Assembly: GCA_020809705.1 (NCBI GenBank)
Contig: CP085833.1
Span: forward strand, 1,674,001-1,738,000
DNA: 64,000 nt
Direction: 5' to 3'
DNA from: Calonectria ilicicola
Taxonomy: Eukaryota; Ascomycota; Sordariomycetes; Hypocreales; Nectriaceae
The translations under genes were made by a program, and so were the position numbers. Positions 44,284 through 55,780 of this stretch are shown here, one piece after another (position 1 is the stretch's first letter; each line of letters begins with the position of its first letter). The notes below the pieces were generated by a model. It did not search any database. It was given only the letters and a program-made list of their open reading frames with translations, and was not told the DNA's origin.

Positions 44284-45684
44284 TCATGGAACTGTCTCCA
44301 GTAGACTTTTGAAGCCATGTTCCAACGCGTCCCAGGCCACTTCATCATCACTACTGTCAAGTATATTAGTTACCAACTCCGCAAATTCCAATTTAATTGG
44401 TGCATCTGTAGTTAACCAAATTTCTCGTATCAGCTTCTTCGGTACACTGTTCCTACAGTGAGGGTCTTGAGCACAGAGTGCAAGATTCCCCGTAATGAGG
44501 GACATTTGAGTAAAGTTCAAATGGGAAGCAGACGATGCCGTCTCTGATTTTGTCCTGGAAATAGCATCCCGGTAGATCTGCCGATAACGTTGAAGCTCTT
44601 GAGGAGAATCTTCAAAGTGTTTTTCAAGTCCGTCTTCCCTCTTGGTTGACGAATTATAACCATAACTTGCTGGATCCCAGTCTCGAATAAGCCAGTTTGG
44701 ATACTTCTCATTTCCAATACTTCGAGGAGTCGAAATAATGCCTTGCCATCCGATGATTCCCTTCAAGTGGCCATTTTCAGAAACAATGAAATTTTTCAAG
44801 TCAAAGTTCGGATGTGTTAAGACGAAAGGTTTCACACCTTGCCGTTCTGGTATCCACTCGATAAACCGCCGCACAAGGGCTATAACGGATCGAAGAACTT
44901 GGTTTGTTCTAGGATATAAATCAAGAATGCATGTGTAGAATTTCTTGACGTCTGAAAATGCCTCAATATCCACCCAAATTGGAGTTTCGTCATGGCTTCC
45001 ATAAATAACTCGTAAATCCATCACCCCAATGTAATCAAGGAGCCTTGTTGGACCGATGCCTGATGGTCTACCTTCCGAATCAAATTGAATTGATCCTCCT
45101 TTATCAAATGCGTAATTCCCAAGTTGAACCATTGCAGATGCTATGTCATTTAAGGCCGAGACTCGGCGTGAGTGAACAGTGTTCATATCAATACCACTAA
45201 GTTGATGACCAAACCAGACGTCGTACAAAGAAAGACCAGATATGTCTGACATGATAATGTAGGGGCATCGGATCGAATTTCTTGTTGTAGAAGAATAATC
45301 GAACACTTCGGGGAGAGGTATCGTTGTTTCGCGCTTCAGCAAACGCATCGTCTTCGCCTCTGCTATCAATGCAGCAGCGGAAGCCTCATCCCATTTCCCT
45401 TCTACTCCATTCACGGGAACTTTTGCAAGCCACTTAATATTGCCCTCGAATTGTATCGGAACAATTATATGGAACCCATGCTCAACAAGCTTTCCGATAG
45501 TGGGGCTTTTATGGTTCTCCTCAGGTTCGATTTGCCGACGAGCTTCGATAGCAAGTGCTGCCAACTTTTGCAGGTCGATAATTGAACGTATTAGAGAGAA
45601 TAAATCAGTGATTTTAATCTTATCGGTGGAGGAATTTTGCCTGCCATTGCTGGATACCGGGGTTTGCTCATCGAGGTTATCCAT
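44284..45684 (-). CDS. APH/protein-kinase-fold phosphotransferase-like protein, catalytic residues altered
   Basis: Intronless, 466 aa from the first in-frame ATG at 45684. It has the layout of the large fungal family of aminoglycoside-phosphotransferase-like proteins: a nucleotide-site lysine region IKWLAKVPV, the hinge PYIIMSDISGLSLYDVW, and the catalytic loop and metal site. The family normally has an Asp in the catalytic loop (HPD/HxD) and an Asp in the metal motif (IDW). Here they read THPNFDLKN (Asn codon 44806-44808) and GIIGWQG (Gly codon 44749-44751). Both key aspartates are therefore missing although the frame is intact, suggesting a pseudokinase or a gene early in decay. It lies 500 bp from a RIP-mutated retrotransposon. 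Confidence 0.75.
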   Translation of the reverse strand: MDNLDEQTPVSSNGRQNSSTDKIKITDLFSLIRSIIDLQKLAALAIEARRQIEPEENHKSPTIGKLVEHGFHIIVPIQFEGNIKWLAKVPVNGVEGKWDEASAAALIAEAKTMRLLKRETTIPLPEVFDYSSTTRNSIRCPYIIMSDISGLSLYDVWFGHQLSGIDMNTVHSRRVSALNDIASAMVQLGNYAFDKGGSIQFDSEGRPSGIGPTRLLDYIGVMDLRVIYGSHDETPIWVDIEAFSDVKKFYTCILDLYPRTNQVLRSVIALVRRFIEWIPERQGVKPFVLTHPNFDLKNFIVSENGHLKGIIGWQGIISTPRSIGNEKYPNWLIRDWDPASYGYNSSTKREDGLEKHFEDSPQELQRYRQIYRDAISRTKSETASSASHLNFTQMSLITGNLALCAQDPHCRNSVPKKLIREIWLTTDAPIKLEFAELVTNILDSSDDEVAWDALEHGFKSLLETVP

Positions 45685-46180
45685 GCCAGTATGTTGCCGC
45701 GTCACAGCTCAAGACGAAAAGGTGGAGATATGGTTTGAGAAAGGAGGGGGCTCTCTCTCATGAAATATTTAATTTAAGCGAAACTAGCCTTAAACTGCTG
45801 ACTCATCTGGTTTTTTGTTTGTTTGTTTGTTTTCGGAAAAGTCTTGCTTGTTGGTTCAACTGAGTTGAGCAACCAACAGGGCCCACTCCGCAGCAGCCGC
45901 AGGTATCCTCCAAATAGAAAATACTTTGAATTTGGAAAAATAAAAAGTCATATATTTATTCGAAATTCATATATATATAATCATATAACCCTAAATTCAC
46001 GCCACAAACAATATCCCATATTCCCTCCGCTGGAGAGACTAAGAGGCGATACCAAAAGATAACACCACACTTCCGCTCCAATTTTGGACGTTTCTCAAGG
46101 CCAACAGAAAGGTCAAGTTTTTGAACATATGTCACGGCGTAAAATGAAAAATAAAATTAATACTTTTTTTGCCCTAATAA
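45685..46180. other. AT-rich flank of the retrotransposon
   Basis: 496 bp between the phosphotransferase-like gene and the element, holding that gene's promoter. It includes a GTTT microsatellite at 45813-45834 and rising A/T content. No gene seen. Confidence 0.5.
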
Positions 46181-46185
46181 ATATG
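46181..46185. repeat. Left target-site duplication ATATG
   Basis: ATATG abuts the left LTR and is repeated exactly at 53021-53025 after the right LTR. Five base pairs is the usual size for LTR retrotransposon integration. Confidence 0.85.
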
Positions 46186-46360
46186 TATCACACTTTGGTC
46201 ATTGGGTCATAACGAGAGATTGAAAGAGCCTTAATTCCTATGAAATAAAGAGCAGTTAACTGTGTGTTTTATAGCTAGGTCTAGCCCTAATTGGCTGTGG
46301 GGCTGCGATAACGCATTAAGGCCGTGAGGCCATTGAGGCCAGCTATAATTAGTCTTCACA
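46186..46360 (-). repeat. Left LTR (3' LTR of the minus-strand element)
   Basis: 175 bp, beginning TATCACAC and ending CTTCACA. Termini fit TG...CA after a TG-to-TA change. The outer part (left) keeps G/C bases that the other copy has lost; the inner part (right) is mutated. Confidence 0.92.
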
Positions 46361-48544
46361 CACCTCTTATTCCATAGTCTGTTGTTGTGAACTGTTAAAT
46401 GTTGTGAATAGCTTTATCTTTATTATTATAATTTTATATAAATAAATATAATAATTAAAATTATTTTTAAAGTAATATTTTAAAAGTAATTATAAAATTA
46501 TATTTCTTAAAGTGTAAGAAACTTAGTTTTAAATAATATTTATAATTTAATATAATTAAAGTTTATAAATATTATAGTTTTTTATATTTATAATCTTATT
46601 TTTTTCTTTTTTATTTATCTTTAACTTTAATATAATAGTTTAAGATTTCTTTCTTTTATTTATAAGTATATATAATAACTTTATTTATATTTATTAATAT
46701 TATATTTTAATTTATTATTACTTATTTTTAATATATTATTATTAAAAAATCTAATTTTAAATTAATATAAATTTCTTTATTATTTACTTTTAAATATATA
46801 TTTATAAATATTTTTATACTTATTTTTTATATTTTATATAATTAATTTATATTTTATAATATATCTAGACTACTAAGCCTAGAACTTCTAATTCTTAAGT
46901 TAAGACTTTAGATTCTTATATTTTAGATTTTTCTTTTTATATTTAATCTTTAGCTTTTAGTATTTTAAAAGTATTATTTAATCTATCTTATAAGAATTAC
47001 TTATACTTTACTATTATTAAAAAAAGTTAATTTAAGAATTATTATATAATAAAAGGATATTTTAAATATTATATTATTTATAAAATAAGTAATTATTAAT
47101 ATTATTTTTAATATACTTATATTAATTAATTTTATATTTTATTATTAATTTATAAATAATTATTAAATATTTATACTTTTAATATATTATTTTATTATTA
47201 TTTTAAATAATAAAAAATATTAAGTAAATAAATATTATTTAATTTACTTAAAACTTTATATTAATTAATTATATAAATAATAATTTATATAAAATATATC
47301 TTTTATTTATTTATAAAGATCTTAAATAAAAGTTTTAAGTTTTTTAAGTAAGATATTAGTAAGGTAATTATTTAGAAAATAGATAAAGGAAAGTCCTAAG
47401 GTGTTGTTAATAATCTGGAGGAGTAATATTTATATATTTATATTTTATTTAATAAATTTATAGATATTATTATTATTTAAAGTATATTTAAAAAGTAATA
47501 TAATATATAATTTAATAGTTTTAAATATTATTTAAGAAAGAGCTAAAATAAGTTTAATTTAGTAAATTATTTTTTTTATATATTATTTTTGTTTTATTTA
47601 ATTAAAGTTTATTATATTTAATAGTGCTTAAAATTACTTAAAGTATTATTATAATAGTGCTTTAGTAAGCTTATTAGTAGATATTTGCTCTATTTTTAGA
47701 TAAATTATTTTAAAGAAGCCCTTTTTATGCTTTTAATATAATTATATATTTATAATATTAATATACTATAATTAGATTATTATTTAATTACCTTTTTTAA
47801 TAATAAGTTATATAATTTGGAGATTATTATACTATAGGTTCTAATCTACCTTTAGATTAAAGTATATTTTATTAAAAAGACACTTTAGACTAATTATTTC
47901 CTTTGCAGTATATTCTAAAATAAGTATTTCTACCTTTATTATTAATATGATTATAGTGGTTTGGCAGGTGGCCTTCTACATAACTAATCTATTAAATAGG
48001 CTTATTATATAATCTTATAAAGATTTTTGTATTTTAGGGTTATTAGTGAAAGAGATATTGCTAGTAATTATTATAGCCTGTAATTTATTGCTTTAATTAT
48101 ATTAAATTATAAGACCTTATATTATAAAAAGATATTAAATAGTTTAATTAGTAGTATTTTAGTGCTTTTAATTTAAGTTAGTAAGAAAATAGGATAATAA
48201 TAATATTATAAATATAAAATCTGGTTTAATTATTATTATTATATATAGTAGGGAACCAACTTTTTTTAATATATCTTTATTTTCTATATAATTGCTTAGT
48301 CTTACCTTTTAGCTAGCTTTATTATTAGAATTAGTATATTAAAGTAAGTATTTATAATATCTAATTTAAACTTTATAATTATTTTCTTAATATATAAATT
48401 ATAAGATAAATATATCTTATACTTTATATAATCTTAAATTATCTTTATATTTAGGAACTATTATATATTATCTTTATCTAAGATCTTATATATTTTCTTA
48501 ATATTTTTTATTATTTTTAATACTATAAATATATTATTCCTATA

Positions 48545-48721
48545 ATATAATACTAAAATATCATTTATAAAAAATATAATAAATATATTATAAACTTTAA
48601 TATAAAATAAATAAGACTTTTTCAAGCTAGCTTCCATTCTTAGCTTTTTAAGGGTTAAAGTAAACTTATTAAATTATAGCTAGGGTAAATCTTTAAGACT
48701 ATATAAAGCTTAGTCTAGCTC
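48545..48721 (-). pseudogene. Reverse-transcriptase relic (Copia, RVT_2)
   Basis: Reading the minus strand in one frame gives ALYSLKDLP (48709-48683) and, 46 codons downstream of that first Ala, FINDILVLY (48571-48545). The spacing and content match the two hallmark RT blocks of Copia elements. The catalytic Asp-Asp pair now reads Asn-Asp, and three nearby codons are stops. Gypsy elements lack the first block, so this supports Copia. The enzyme is dead. Confidence 0.85.
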
Positions 48722-51700
48722 TATATACTTATTTAGTTATTTAAATCTGTCTAGTAATTTATATATAATTAATATATTATCTTTATTTTTTATTATATTA
48801 ATAAAGGTATTAATAATATTAAGTTACTTGATTTCTAAATTAAATTAAGTAATTAAAGTAATAATTATATAAAATAATTATATTATAAATATTATAGTAT
48901 ATATATTCTTAATTATAAAGCTTTTTATAAATTATCTTAAATATATAATTTTACTTTATATTATTTAAGATATTTATTTTAATTAAATTTATAAGTAAAG
49001 ATCTATTTAAGTAATAGTAATTTAATTTATATCTTTATATACTTTATTTTTTTCTATATTTTTTTTAATTAAGGTTCTAATTTTCTAATATATTATTTAA
49101 ATAAATAGCTTATTTAATAGGTATTTTATTATCTTTCTTTAGTTCTATAGAGGCTTGAGAAGATTATCTTAATATAGTTTAAGGCAGTTTAGTACTATAC
49201 TAATCTAAGTAATTTCCTTCTACTTTACTATTCCTATAAGTATTATAAATATAATTTAAATACTTTTAGGATCTATATAATTTATCTTATAATAATTAAT
49301 TATAAAGAAATTTAATATTAAATTCTTATTATAATCTTATTATATTAAAGTCCTTTAATTCTACCTTATATTACTTTTTTAAATTTAATAATAATATATT
49401 TATATACTTATAAATATTTAAATAATTAGTTAATCTTACCCTTAATCTTTACCTCTTCTATATATAGGTCCTGATTCCTATTTCTAACTTTATAATATAT
49501 TAGTATTAATAATAATTATAAGCTCTAGTAGCTTAGATAGCAGTATAGCTACTATTTTCTTTATTATCTTACTTATTAGTTAGTTCATTGCCTACTTTAA
49601 CTATTCTAATTACTTATTTATTATCTTAGATATATATACCTTTAAGCTTATAGATTATTCTATTAATAATTAATTTATTATATTTATTTTTATTTATTAT
49701 ATTTAATTTATATTTTATTAAGCTTTTATTATACTTCCTAAATATATATTTTTTAATTTTAAAGTTTATTTTAATATTTAAAGTTCTATAAGTATTTAAT
49801 TAAATATATATTTAATATTTTTTATTATACTTTAAATAATTATTTTTATACTTATAAATACCTTTACCCCTAAATTTAAACCTATAAATATTAATCTTTA
49901 TAAAGATCTTTTATATATTATCTTATTATTAATTTCCTCTTTAATTTAAAGAGCCCAATCTTTAAGTTAGATAATTATATATTTAGTTAAGCTTAGCTTA
50001 TCTGGTTTATAATTAATATACTTATTAAATTATATATTTTAAGTTATAATAATCTTTATAAGTTAAGGTATTTATATATAATATATATTATAAGCTATAT
50101 ATTCTACTAAATACCTTATATAGCCTCTAAGGCTGACTTTTATATCTCTCTTTTATTAGCCTAATGCCTTACTTCTAATTAAAAGATAGGTATAATAATT
50201 ATATATATATATATTATTCTAATTAAGCCTTAAGTCAATTATAAGCTCTTTTATTAGTAAAGGAGTATAGTGCCTAAACTATATATCTAACTTCTTAAGT
50301 AAGGATATCTAATTTCTTATTTTTAAAGATAATATATTAAATAAGTATATAATTATTCTAATACTCTTTAGCTATAGCTTTATTAAAAGCTTTATTTTAT
50401 TAAATATTATATTAAATTTATTTATTATTTCTTAATTTATATATTTAATAATATTATTTAGCTTATAGGTCTTTAGTAAAGAAAGCTTTAAATCTATATT
50501 TTATTTATATATCTATTTTTAATATTTAATTAGACCTTTAATTATAATAGTAGTAATCTTATTATTATACTTAATAATATATATTAAGAAGCTAAATTAC
50601 CTCTTAATCTAGCTCTTAAATCAAAATAACTTATTAAATATAATAGTTCTTTACTTATTAATAATAGGTTATATATAGAATATACTATTATATTCATTTT
50701 TTATAATTAGAAGCTAGTTAGAGCTATTATATCTTTTAAAATAATCTTATAAGTCCTAATAAATACACCAAAATAGCCTTAGTAAATAATAATCTAACTA
50801 CCTACATAATATAACCTATTTTATATATATTTAAGTATAGGTCTTATAATCTATTCTTATAATTCCTTTAATTTACACATTATAACCTCTTCTTACTAGC
50901 TCCCTTAACACTATAGCTCCAAGGTACTCTACTTATTTATACTATAGCTCCTTAGTATTCTCCTTTAGCTTTAGAGAGTTCTTTGAAGATCTAAATTAAT
51001 AAATAGAGCTTTACTTTCTATTTTCTAATATAATAATAATTAATTAAATATTTATATTATTAATTAAAATTATATTATTAAGTATTAATTAATTTAATAA
51101 ATAAATAAAAATTAATTTATATTAAAGAACTATTATATTATATATATATTTATATTTAATTAAAAAAATATTTTACTTTAAGCTTTTAAAATATAAAGAG
51201 TAATTAAAGTTATAATATTAGATTTTAATCTTCTTTAAATAAACTTTTAATATAATATTAATATAAAATCCTTTTATTATAATAATATTATTAAGCTTTA
51301 GATTAATTATATAAGCATTAATTAAATCTTTAAATAGATTCTTTAGTATATATTTATCTTTTCCTATAATTAGAAACTAGCTCAAGCTTACCTTTATATA
51401 GCCTCCTTTTTTTAATATAAAGGATCCTTTTATAAGCTATTTCTTTAAATTAACTAAGTAAATAATATTATAATTATTAATTAATATACTTTAATAAAAT
51501 AAATAAAAAATTATTTCTAATATTATAAATATTAATATAACTTTTTATATTATATATAATAATATTAAATTAAAAATTATAATAATAATAATTAATAAAA
51601 TAATATTTTATTTATTATTTTTTATAATTATTATAATAAATATTTAACCTTTTTATACTATCTCCTTATAAAGCTTATTCTATTTAAACTCTTAAAATTA

Positions 51701-52827
51701 TATATATATATAAACATAATCCTTATCTATTAACTTCTTATTAAGCTTAAAATTAAAGTCTTTTATAAATATATATTAAAAGTATATATACTTAATTACT
51801 ATAAATTTATAAAATTTTCTATTATATAGGCATTTAAAGCTCTTAAAAAAGACTATTTACTATATCTCTAAAAGATCTCCTAGTATAATATAAATATCTA
51901 TATACTTAAAATTTAATTAGCTTAAAATAACTCTTAAAAAGATATTTCTATAGCTCTTAAATAAATTAATTACTTATTTCTTAACTTTTTTTTTATAAAT
52001 TAGTTTAATTAGTTCTATATTTAAAAAGGAGTAAACTAAGTATTAATTACTTAAAGGAAATTATAAATAATAAGTATTCTTTTAATTTTAAAGATATTAT
52101 AAATATTACCTTAAGCTTAAATTAAACTTTAAATTATATATTAAGCTTTAGATTCTTAATTTATATAATTAATATCTTTTAGATAGTTTATATAATATAA
52201 CCTTACCTTATTAACTATATTATTTTCTCTTAATATAAACTTTATTTTAAAAGCTTTAATAAGCTTATAAATAATATAATCTTTATATTATTTAATAATC
52301 TTATTAATAATTTCTTAATAATAAACTTCTTTAATAATCTTAATAATCTAAATATATAAAGCTAACTCCTTTTAAGCTCTCTCTTTAAAGATAATAAGCT
52401 TAAAATTAACTATTTTAAGCTTTATTCCTAGCCTTATAATAATATCTATATCTTATAATATACCTATTTATCCCTTTTCCTTCTATTTATCTTTTATTTT
52501 TTTCTTTATTTTATTAAAAAATATTAAATTAAAAATAATATTTAAATTATTTATTATATTTTCTTTATTAAAATTAATATATTCCTAAAGCTTTAAACTC
52601 TATATATAACCTTTTAATATAAAAATCTATTTAATCTATTACTCTAATAAATAAAGTTTAATAATAATTAAAAGTCTTTAAGTACTTATAATACCAATAT
52701 TAATAATTATTTTAAATATATAATAATAATAACTACTATATCTAATACTAAAAAATAATAAAAAAAATATTATCTAATCTATTTAATTAAATATAAGATA
52801 TAATAGTAAAAGTTACTAGCTTATATA

Positions 52828-52845
52828 GCCACCCGGGCTTATAAC
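52828..52845 (-). other. Primer-binding site (half initiator tRNA-Met type)
   Basis: Immediately inside the right LTR the minus strand reads GTTATAAGCCC. Allowing one G-to-A change it complements the anticodon stem-loop of initiator tRNA-Met (GGGCTCATAAC). Copia and Ty5-like elements prime from a half tRNA at this place. This fixes the element's orientation. Confidence 0.65.
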
Positions 52846-53020
52846 TATCACACTTTGGTTATTGGGTCATAACGAGAGATTAAAAAAGCCTTAATTCCTA
52901 TAAAATAAAGAGCAATCAACTATATGTTTTATAGCTAGGTCCAGCCCCAATTGGCTGTGGGGCTGCGACAACGCATTGAGGCCGTGAGGCCATCGAGGCC
53001 AGCCACAACTAGTCTCCACA
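52846..53020 (-). repeat. Right LTR (5' LTR of the minus-strand element)
   Basis: 175 bp, same ends as the left copy (TATCACAC...CTCCACA), no indels between copies. Here the left, inner part carries the G-to-A changes and the right, outer part keeps its C residues. Confidence 0.92.
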
Positions 53021-53025
53021 ATATG
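53021..53025. repeat. Right target-site duplication ATATG
   Basis: Exact partner of 46181-46185; ordinary-composition genomic sequence resumes directly after it. Confidence 0.85.
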
Positions 53026-53317
53026 GGTTTGAAGGATCGCGATCTTGAACGAACAATGTCCAACACGGCAACGCTTTGGCTAGTCATCCTACCCTAGACG
53101 TTCTCTATCCAGTGGGGATAGCCAAGACCAACTTGTTCAAACTGGTGTGCGTTTTTTACGAGATGCTAAACTTTGGCCATAGTAAAATAGTTCGTAGTCT
53201 ATTCCTTTATTGCGCAGATGAAGCCATATTGCTGAGTCACCATAAACCGAAACCGAAATAGGAGCACATCTATAGTCTAGTCTAAATCGTTTTATGAGAC
53301 GCTTCATGCCACCATCT

Positions 53318-54499
53318 CTAAGTCAGCCAGTTTCCTTCTTCATCTTCCAGGCCAAAGTCTACCAAGGACCATCCTTGGATCGTTCGCTTGCCGTCGATTT
53401 CGACCCACAACTTTTCAATGGTGTCAGTGATTCGATATGGCTGTATGACGTTGTGAGCCTCGTTAATCTTGTTCATTTCATCATCACTCAGTTCCACAAG
53501 TTGAATGTTTTCTGCAATGCGCTCTTTAGAGCTGCTCTTGGGAATCACAGTGATGCCTCGTTGCACTGCCCAAGACAATGAGACTACACCAACGGAGCAA
53601 TTGTGATTGGCGGCGATTCCAGTAAAGATTTCATTGGTGAAGATCTCATTGCTGGCCCCTTGACGCGCTCCTCCCAGGGTGCTATATTGTATTGTCAGCC
53701 CACATATTCATTCTGCCTCGGCTTTAAGTGCTGTGCCTGCGGTATCCTTACCTCCAACTCATGACATGGATCCCCTTCGATTGACAATAAGGTACAAGCT
53801 TGTGATTCGGGTGGAGCGCATGCAACTCAATTTGGTTGACGGCGGGTACTACCGAGGCCTGTGCGAGCAACTCGTCCAATGTTTTCTGCGTGAAATTGCT
53901 GACGCCGATAGACCTGCACTTAGGGCCGATGATCTTCTCCATCTTTTGCCATGTTTCAACGAAGGTTGGGCTCTCATCAATGCGTAATGCACGCTGCTCG
54001 GGTGCAGGGGTCGTCGCCCATGGCCAATGCATCAAGAACACATCCACGTAGCCGATCGAGAGGGCGTCCAGAGGCGCGAGCAGAGCTCCCTCAGGGTCGT
54101 GGTGCCACTCTCCCCAGAACTTTGTGATAACCATGATTTCAGATCGAGGGACTCCGCTGTTCCGGATGGCCCGGCCGACAACGTGCTCAACGCCGTAGCT
54201 CTGGGCCGTGTCAATCAGGCGGTACCCGCTCTGGAGCGCATGGATGATGGAATCCTCCAGCGCCTTTTCATCGTCGGAGCCGAAACTTCCTAGGTTTAAT
54301 TAGCAGACGGACGTGTATGCTAAATGGAGTGTTAAAGTTGTGTACCTTGCCAGGTTCCAAGGCCTACGGCAGGCATCTGCTCCCCTGCTCAGCGACAGCC
54401 GTTAGTGTGACCTTCCAAGAATGGGGGTGAATCGTCGTCATAGGTTGCCCTACCATTGTTCAGCTTGAAGAGTGTTTTGCAGATCGCTGCGTCAGACAT
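53318..54499 (-). CDS. Aldo-keto reductase
   Basis: Four exons (54454-54499, 54346-54384, 53752-54289, 53318-53681) encode 328 aa; introns are 69, 56 and 70 nt. NADPH-dependent reductase of the (beta/alpha)8 AKR fold, cytosolic, reducing aldehydes, keto-sugars or related carbonyls. The catalytic tetrad is visible: Asp and Tyr in LIDTAQSYG, Lys in VITKFWGE and His in LMHWPW. AVNQIELHALHP and GVSNFTQ are signature segments, and the cofactor-tail motif IPKSSSKERIAENI is present near the C-terminus. It could act in pentose, galacturonate or glycerol metabolism; exact substrate unknown. Its 3' end is about 290 bp from the retrotransposon, yet the gene shows no RIP damage. Confidence 0.88.
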
Positions 54500-55035
54500 A
54501 TTCAAGGATCTGCGTTGTTTCAATTCTCGAAAAGTCTTTGTGATTCGATTTTGTCGTTTGAAGCTGGAGAGACAAATATGGAAGAGCTCACTCAACCTTC
54601 TAGAATTTGGATAGCGATCGTCAACGTGACCAATTGACACGTGGTCCCAAGACGGCTACACCGGCACTTAGTATAGAAGCGACACCAGGCTCTGAATAAG
54701 CGATGATGTATTAAGGAGAAAATGAGGAGAAGGTGGATTGCCTCAACAACAATGAGGGGGAAGACGTGGCTCGGCAAGATGGAGTCTTAGTGGTGGCGCA
54801 ATTTTGTGGGGTTTGGGGCAACTCTGTGAGGTTTGAGCCTATGAGCAAGGGGTCCGATACCGAGATCCCTGGCTGAACATTCCTCAGATCCTCAGTGATT
54901 CTTCCGAAAACGAGTGACCAGAAGAAGATTCCGAAACGACACCCTGTGAATCATTGATTTATCGTATTGGATGCGATTTTTATATATTTAAAACCGGCCA
55001 GGGTCGCCAACTCCAGGTTTTCTATTAAAGGTCAT
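54500..55035. other. Intergenic region upstream of the aldo-keto reductase
   Basis: 536 bp, ordinary composition. Contains the reductase promoter and an AT-rich TATATATTT near 54980. No gene seen. Confidence 0.5.
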
Positions 55036-55780
55036 TCATTTTTCTTGTTCCTGTTTGGCCTTTAGTGCAAGATCCATGCCGGCTCGTGAAATAGCACTGA
55101 GAGATGGACTCTGCCAATGTCGCCCAATATAATACCTGGCAGTCTGTGGGTTCACCTCGGCCTCGCCAGCGATCCGTCGTACGAGAATTCCCTGGTTGTC
55201 CTTTTGGCGAAGTCCAATACCTTCGCTCAATACTGCTAGAACAGAACTGCCGATGAGCTTTCTTAGTTTGCTCAATCTACTTGAAACGCATCTAGAATAT
55301 TCGCCCAGCTTTTTGGGTGAGAGCCAAGAATATGTCGTGCCGGAAGCAGACTTGGAATCAGCGCTAGGCCGCACGCGTTCTGGTTCATCGGCATTAACCA
55401 CAAGCAGCCAGGAACGCGGCAACTCTGAGACAGTCACGGGACCGGGCAGAACTGTAACGCATGGAATTTGACAGGAACGCCAAGCTCGAGTGGGAAGGTA
55501 CCGGAGAAATATCCCGTCGGCATCTCCAGCCAGCCCACGAGGGTCCAAGCTGAACTGAGTACGAACGAGTCATGGATTAGGGGTTACACGGGCTTCGCCT
55601 GTGTCAATCTCCGGGGTAAACTCGGCTAGGCAATCCCAAAGTCGAGTATTTCCAATTGTCCGGATAAGCGAAGTAAATCAGGGACAAGTGGATTTAGAGG
55701 GCCAAGAGATAGGGCTATTCCTCAAAGACTTGGCTCAAGACAGATGCACAATTATGGCCATAGTATTCTTACTTCCAGAT
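55036..55780 (-). pseudogene. Probable decayed gene of unknown family
   Basis: A minus-strand frame is open from 55548 to 55036 (170 codons, no ATG at its start) and ends KAKQEQEK. The same frame extends upstream to about 55780, broken only by three TGA codons (55570-55572, 55678-55680, 55735-55737), with protein-like sequence between them such as RTIGNTRLWDCLAEF and PEIDTGEARVTPNP. All breaks being TGA suggests CGA-to-TGA decay of one ancestral frame. A spliced gene with unusual introns is an alternative. I recognise no family. The opposite strand is also partly open (55601-55810), so confidence is low. Confidence 0.4.

Larger units (their letters stand above)
46186..53020 (-). mobile_element. 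Complete but RIP-destroyed Ty1/Copia LTR retrotransposon
   Basis: The element is 6,835 bp with 175-bp LTRs and a perfect 5-bp target duplication. Orientation is minus: the primer-binding site lies inside the right LTR, and a readable Copia-type reverse transcriptase relic runs on the minus strand, about 4.3 kb into the 6,485-bp internal part. That order fits Copia (integrase before RT). The internal region is almost entirely A and T, with stops in all six frames and no open frame above 60 codons from 46.1 to 53.0 kb. The two LTRs differ by 17 substitutions, all transitions, which is the RIP signature. No functional gag or pol remains. Confidence 0.93.

Noticed and set aside
46181..53025. AT-rich block as mitochondrial insertion or centromere
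   Set aside because: Paired LTRs, target duplication, primer site and RT relic identify a retrotransposon; the A/T content is explained by transition mutations.
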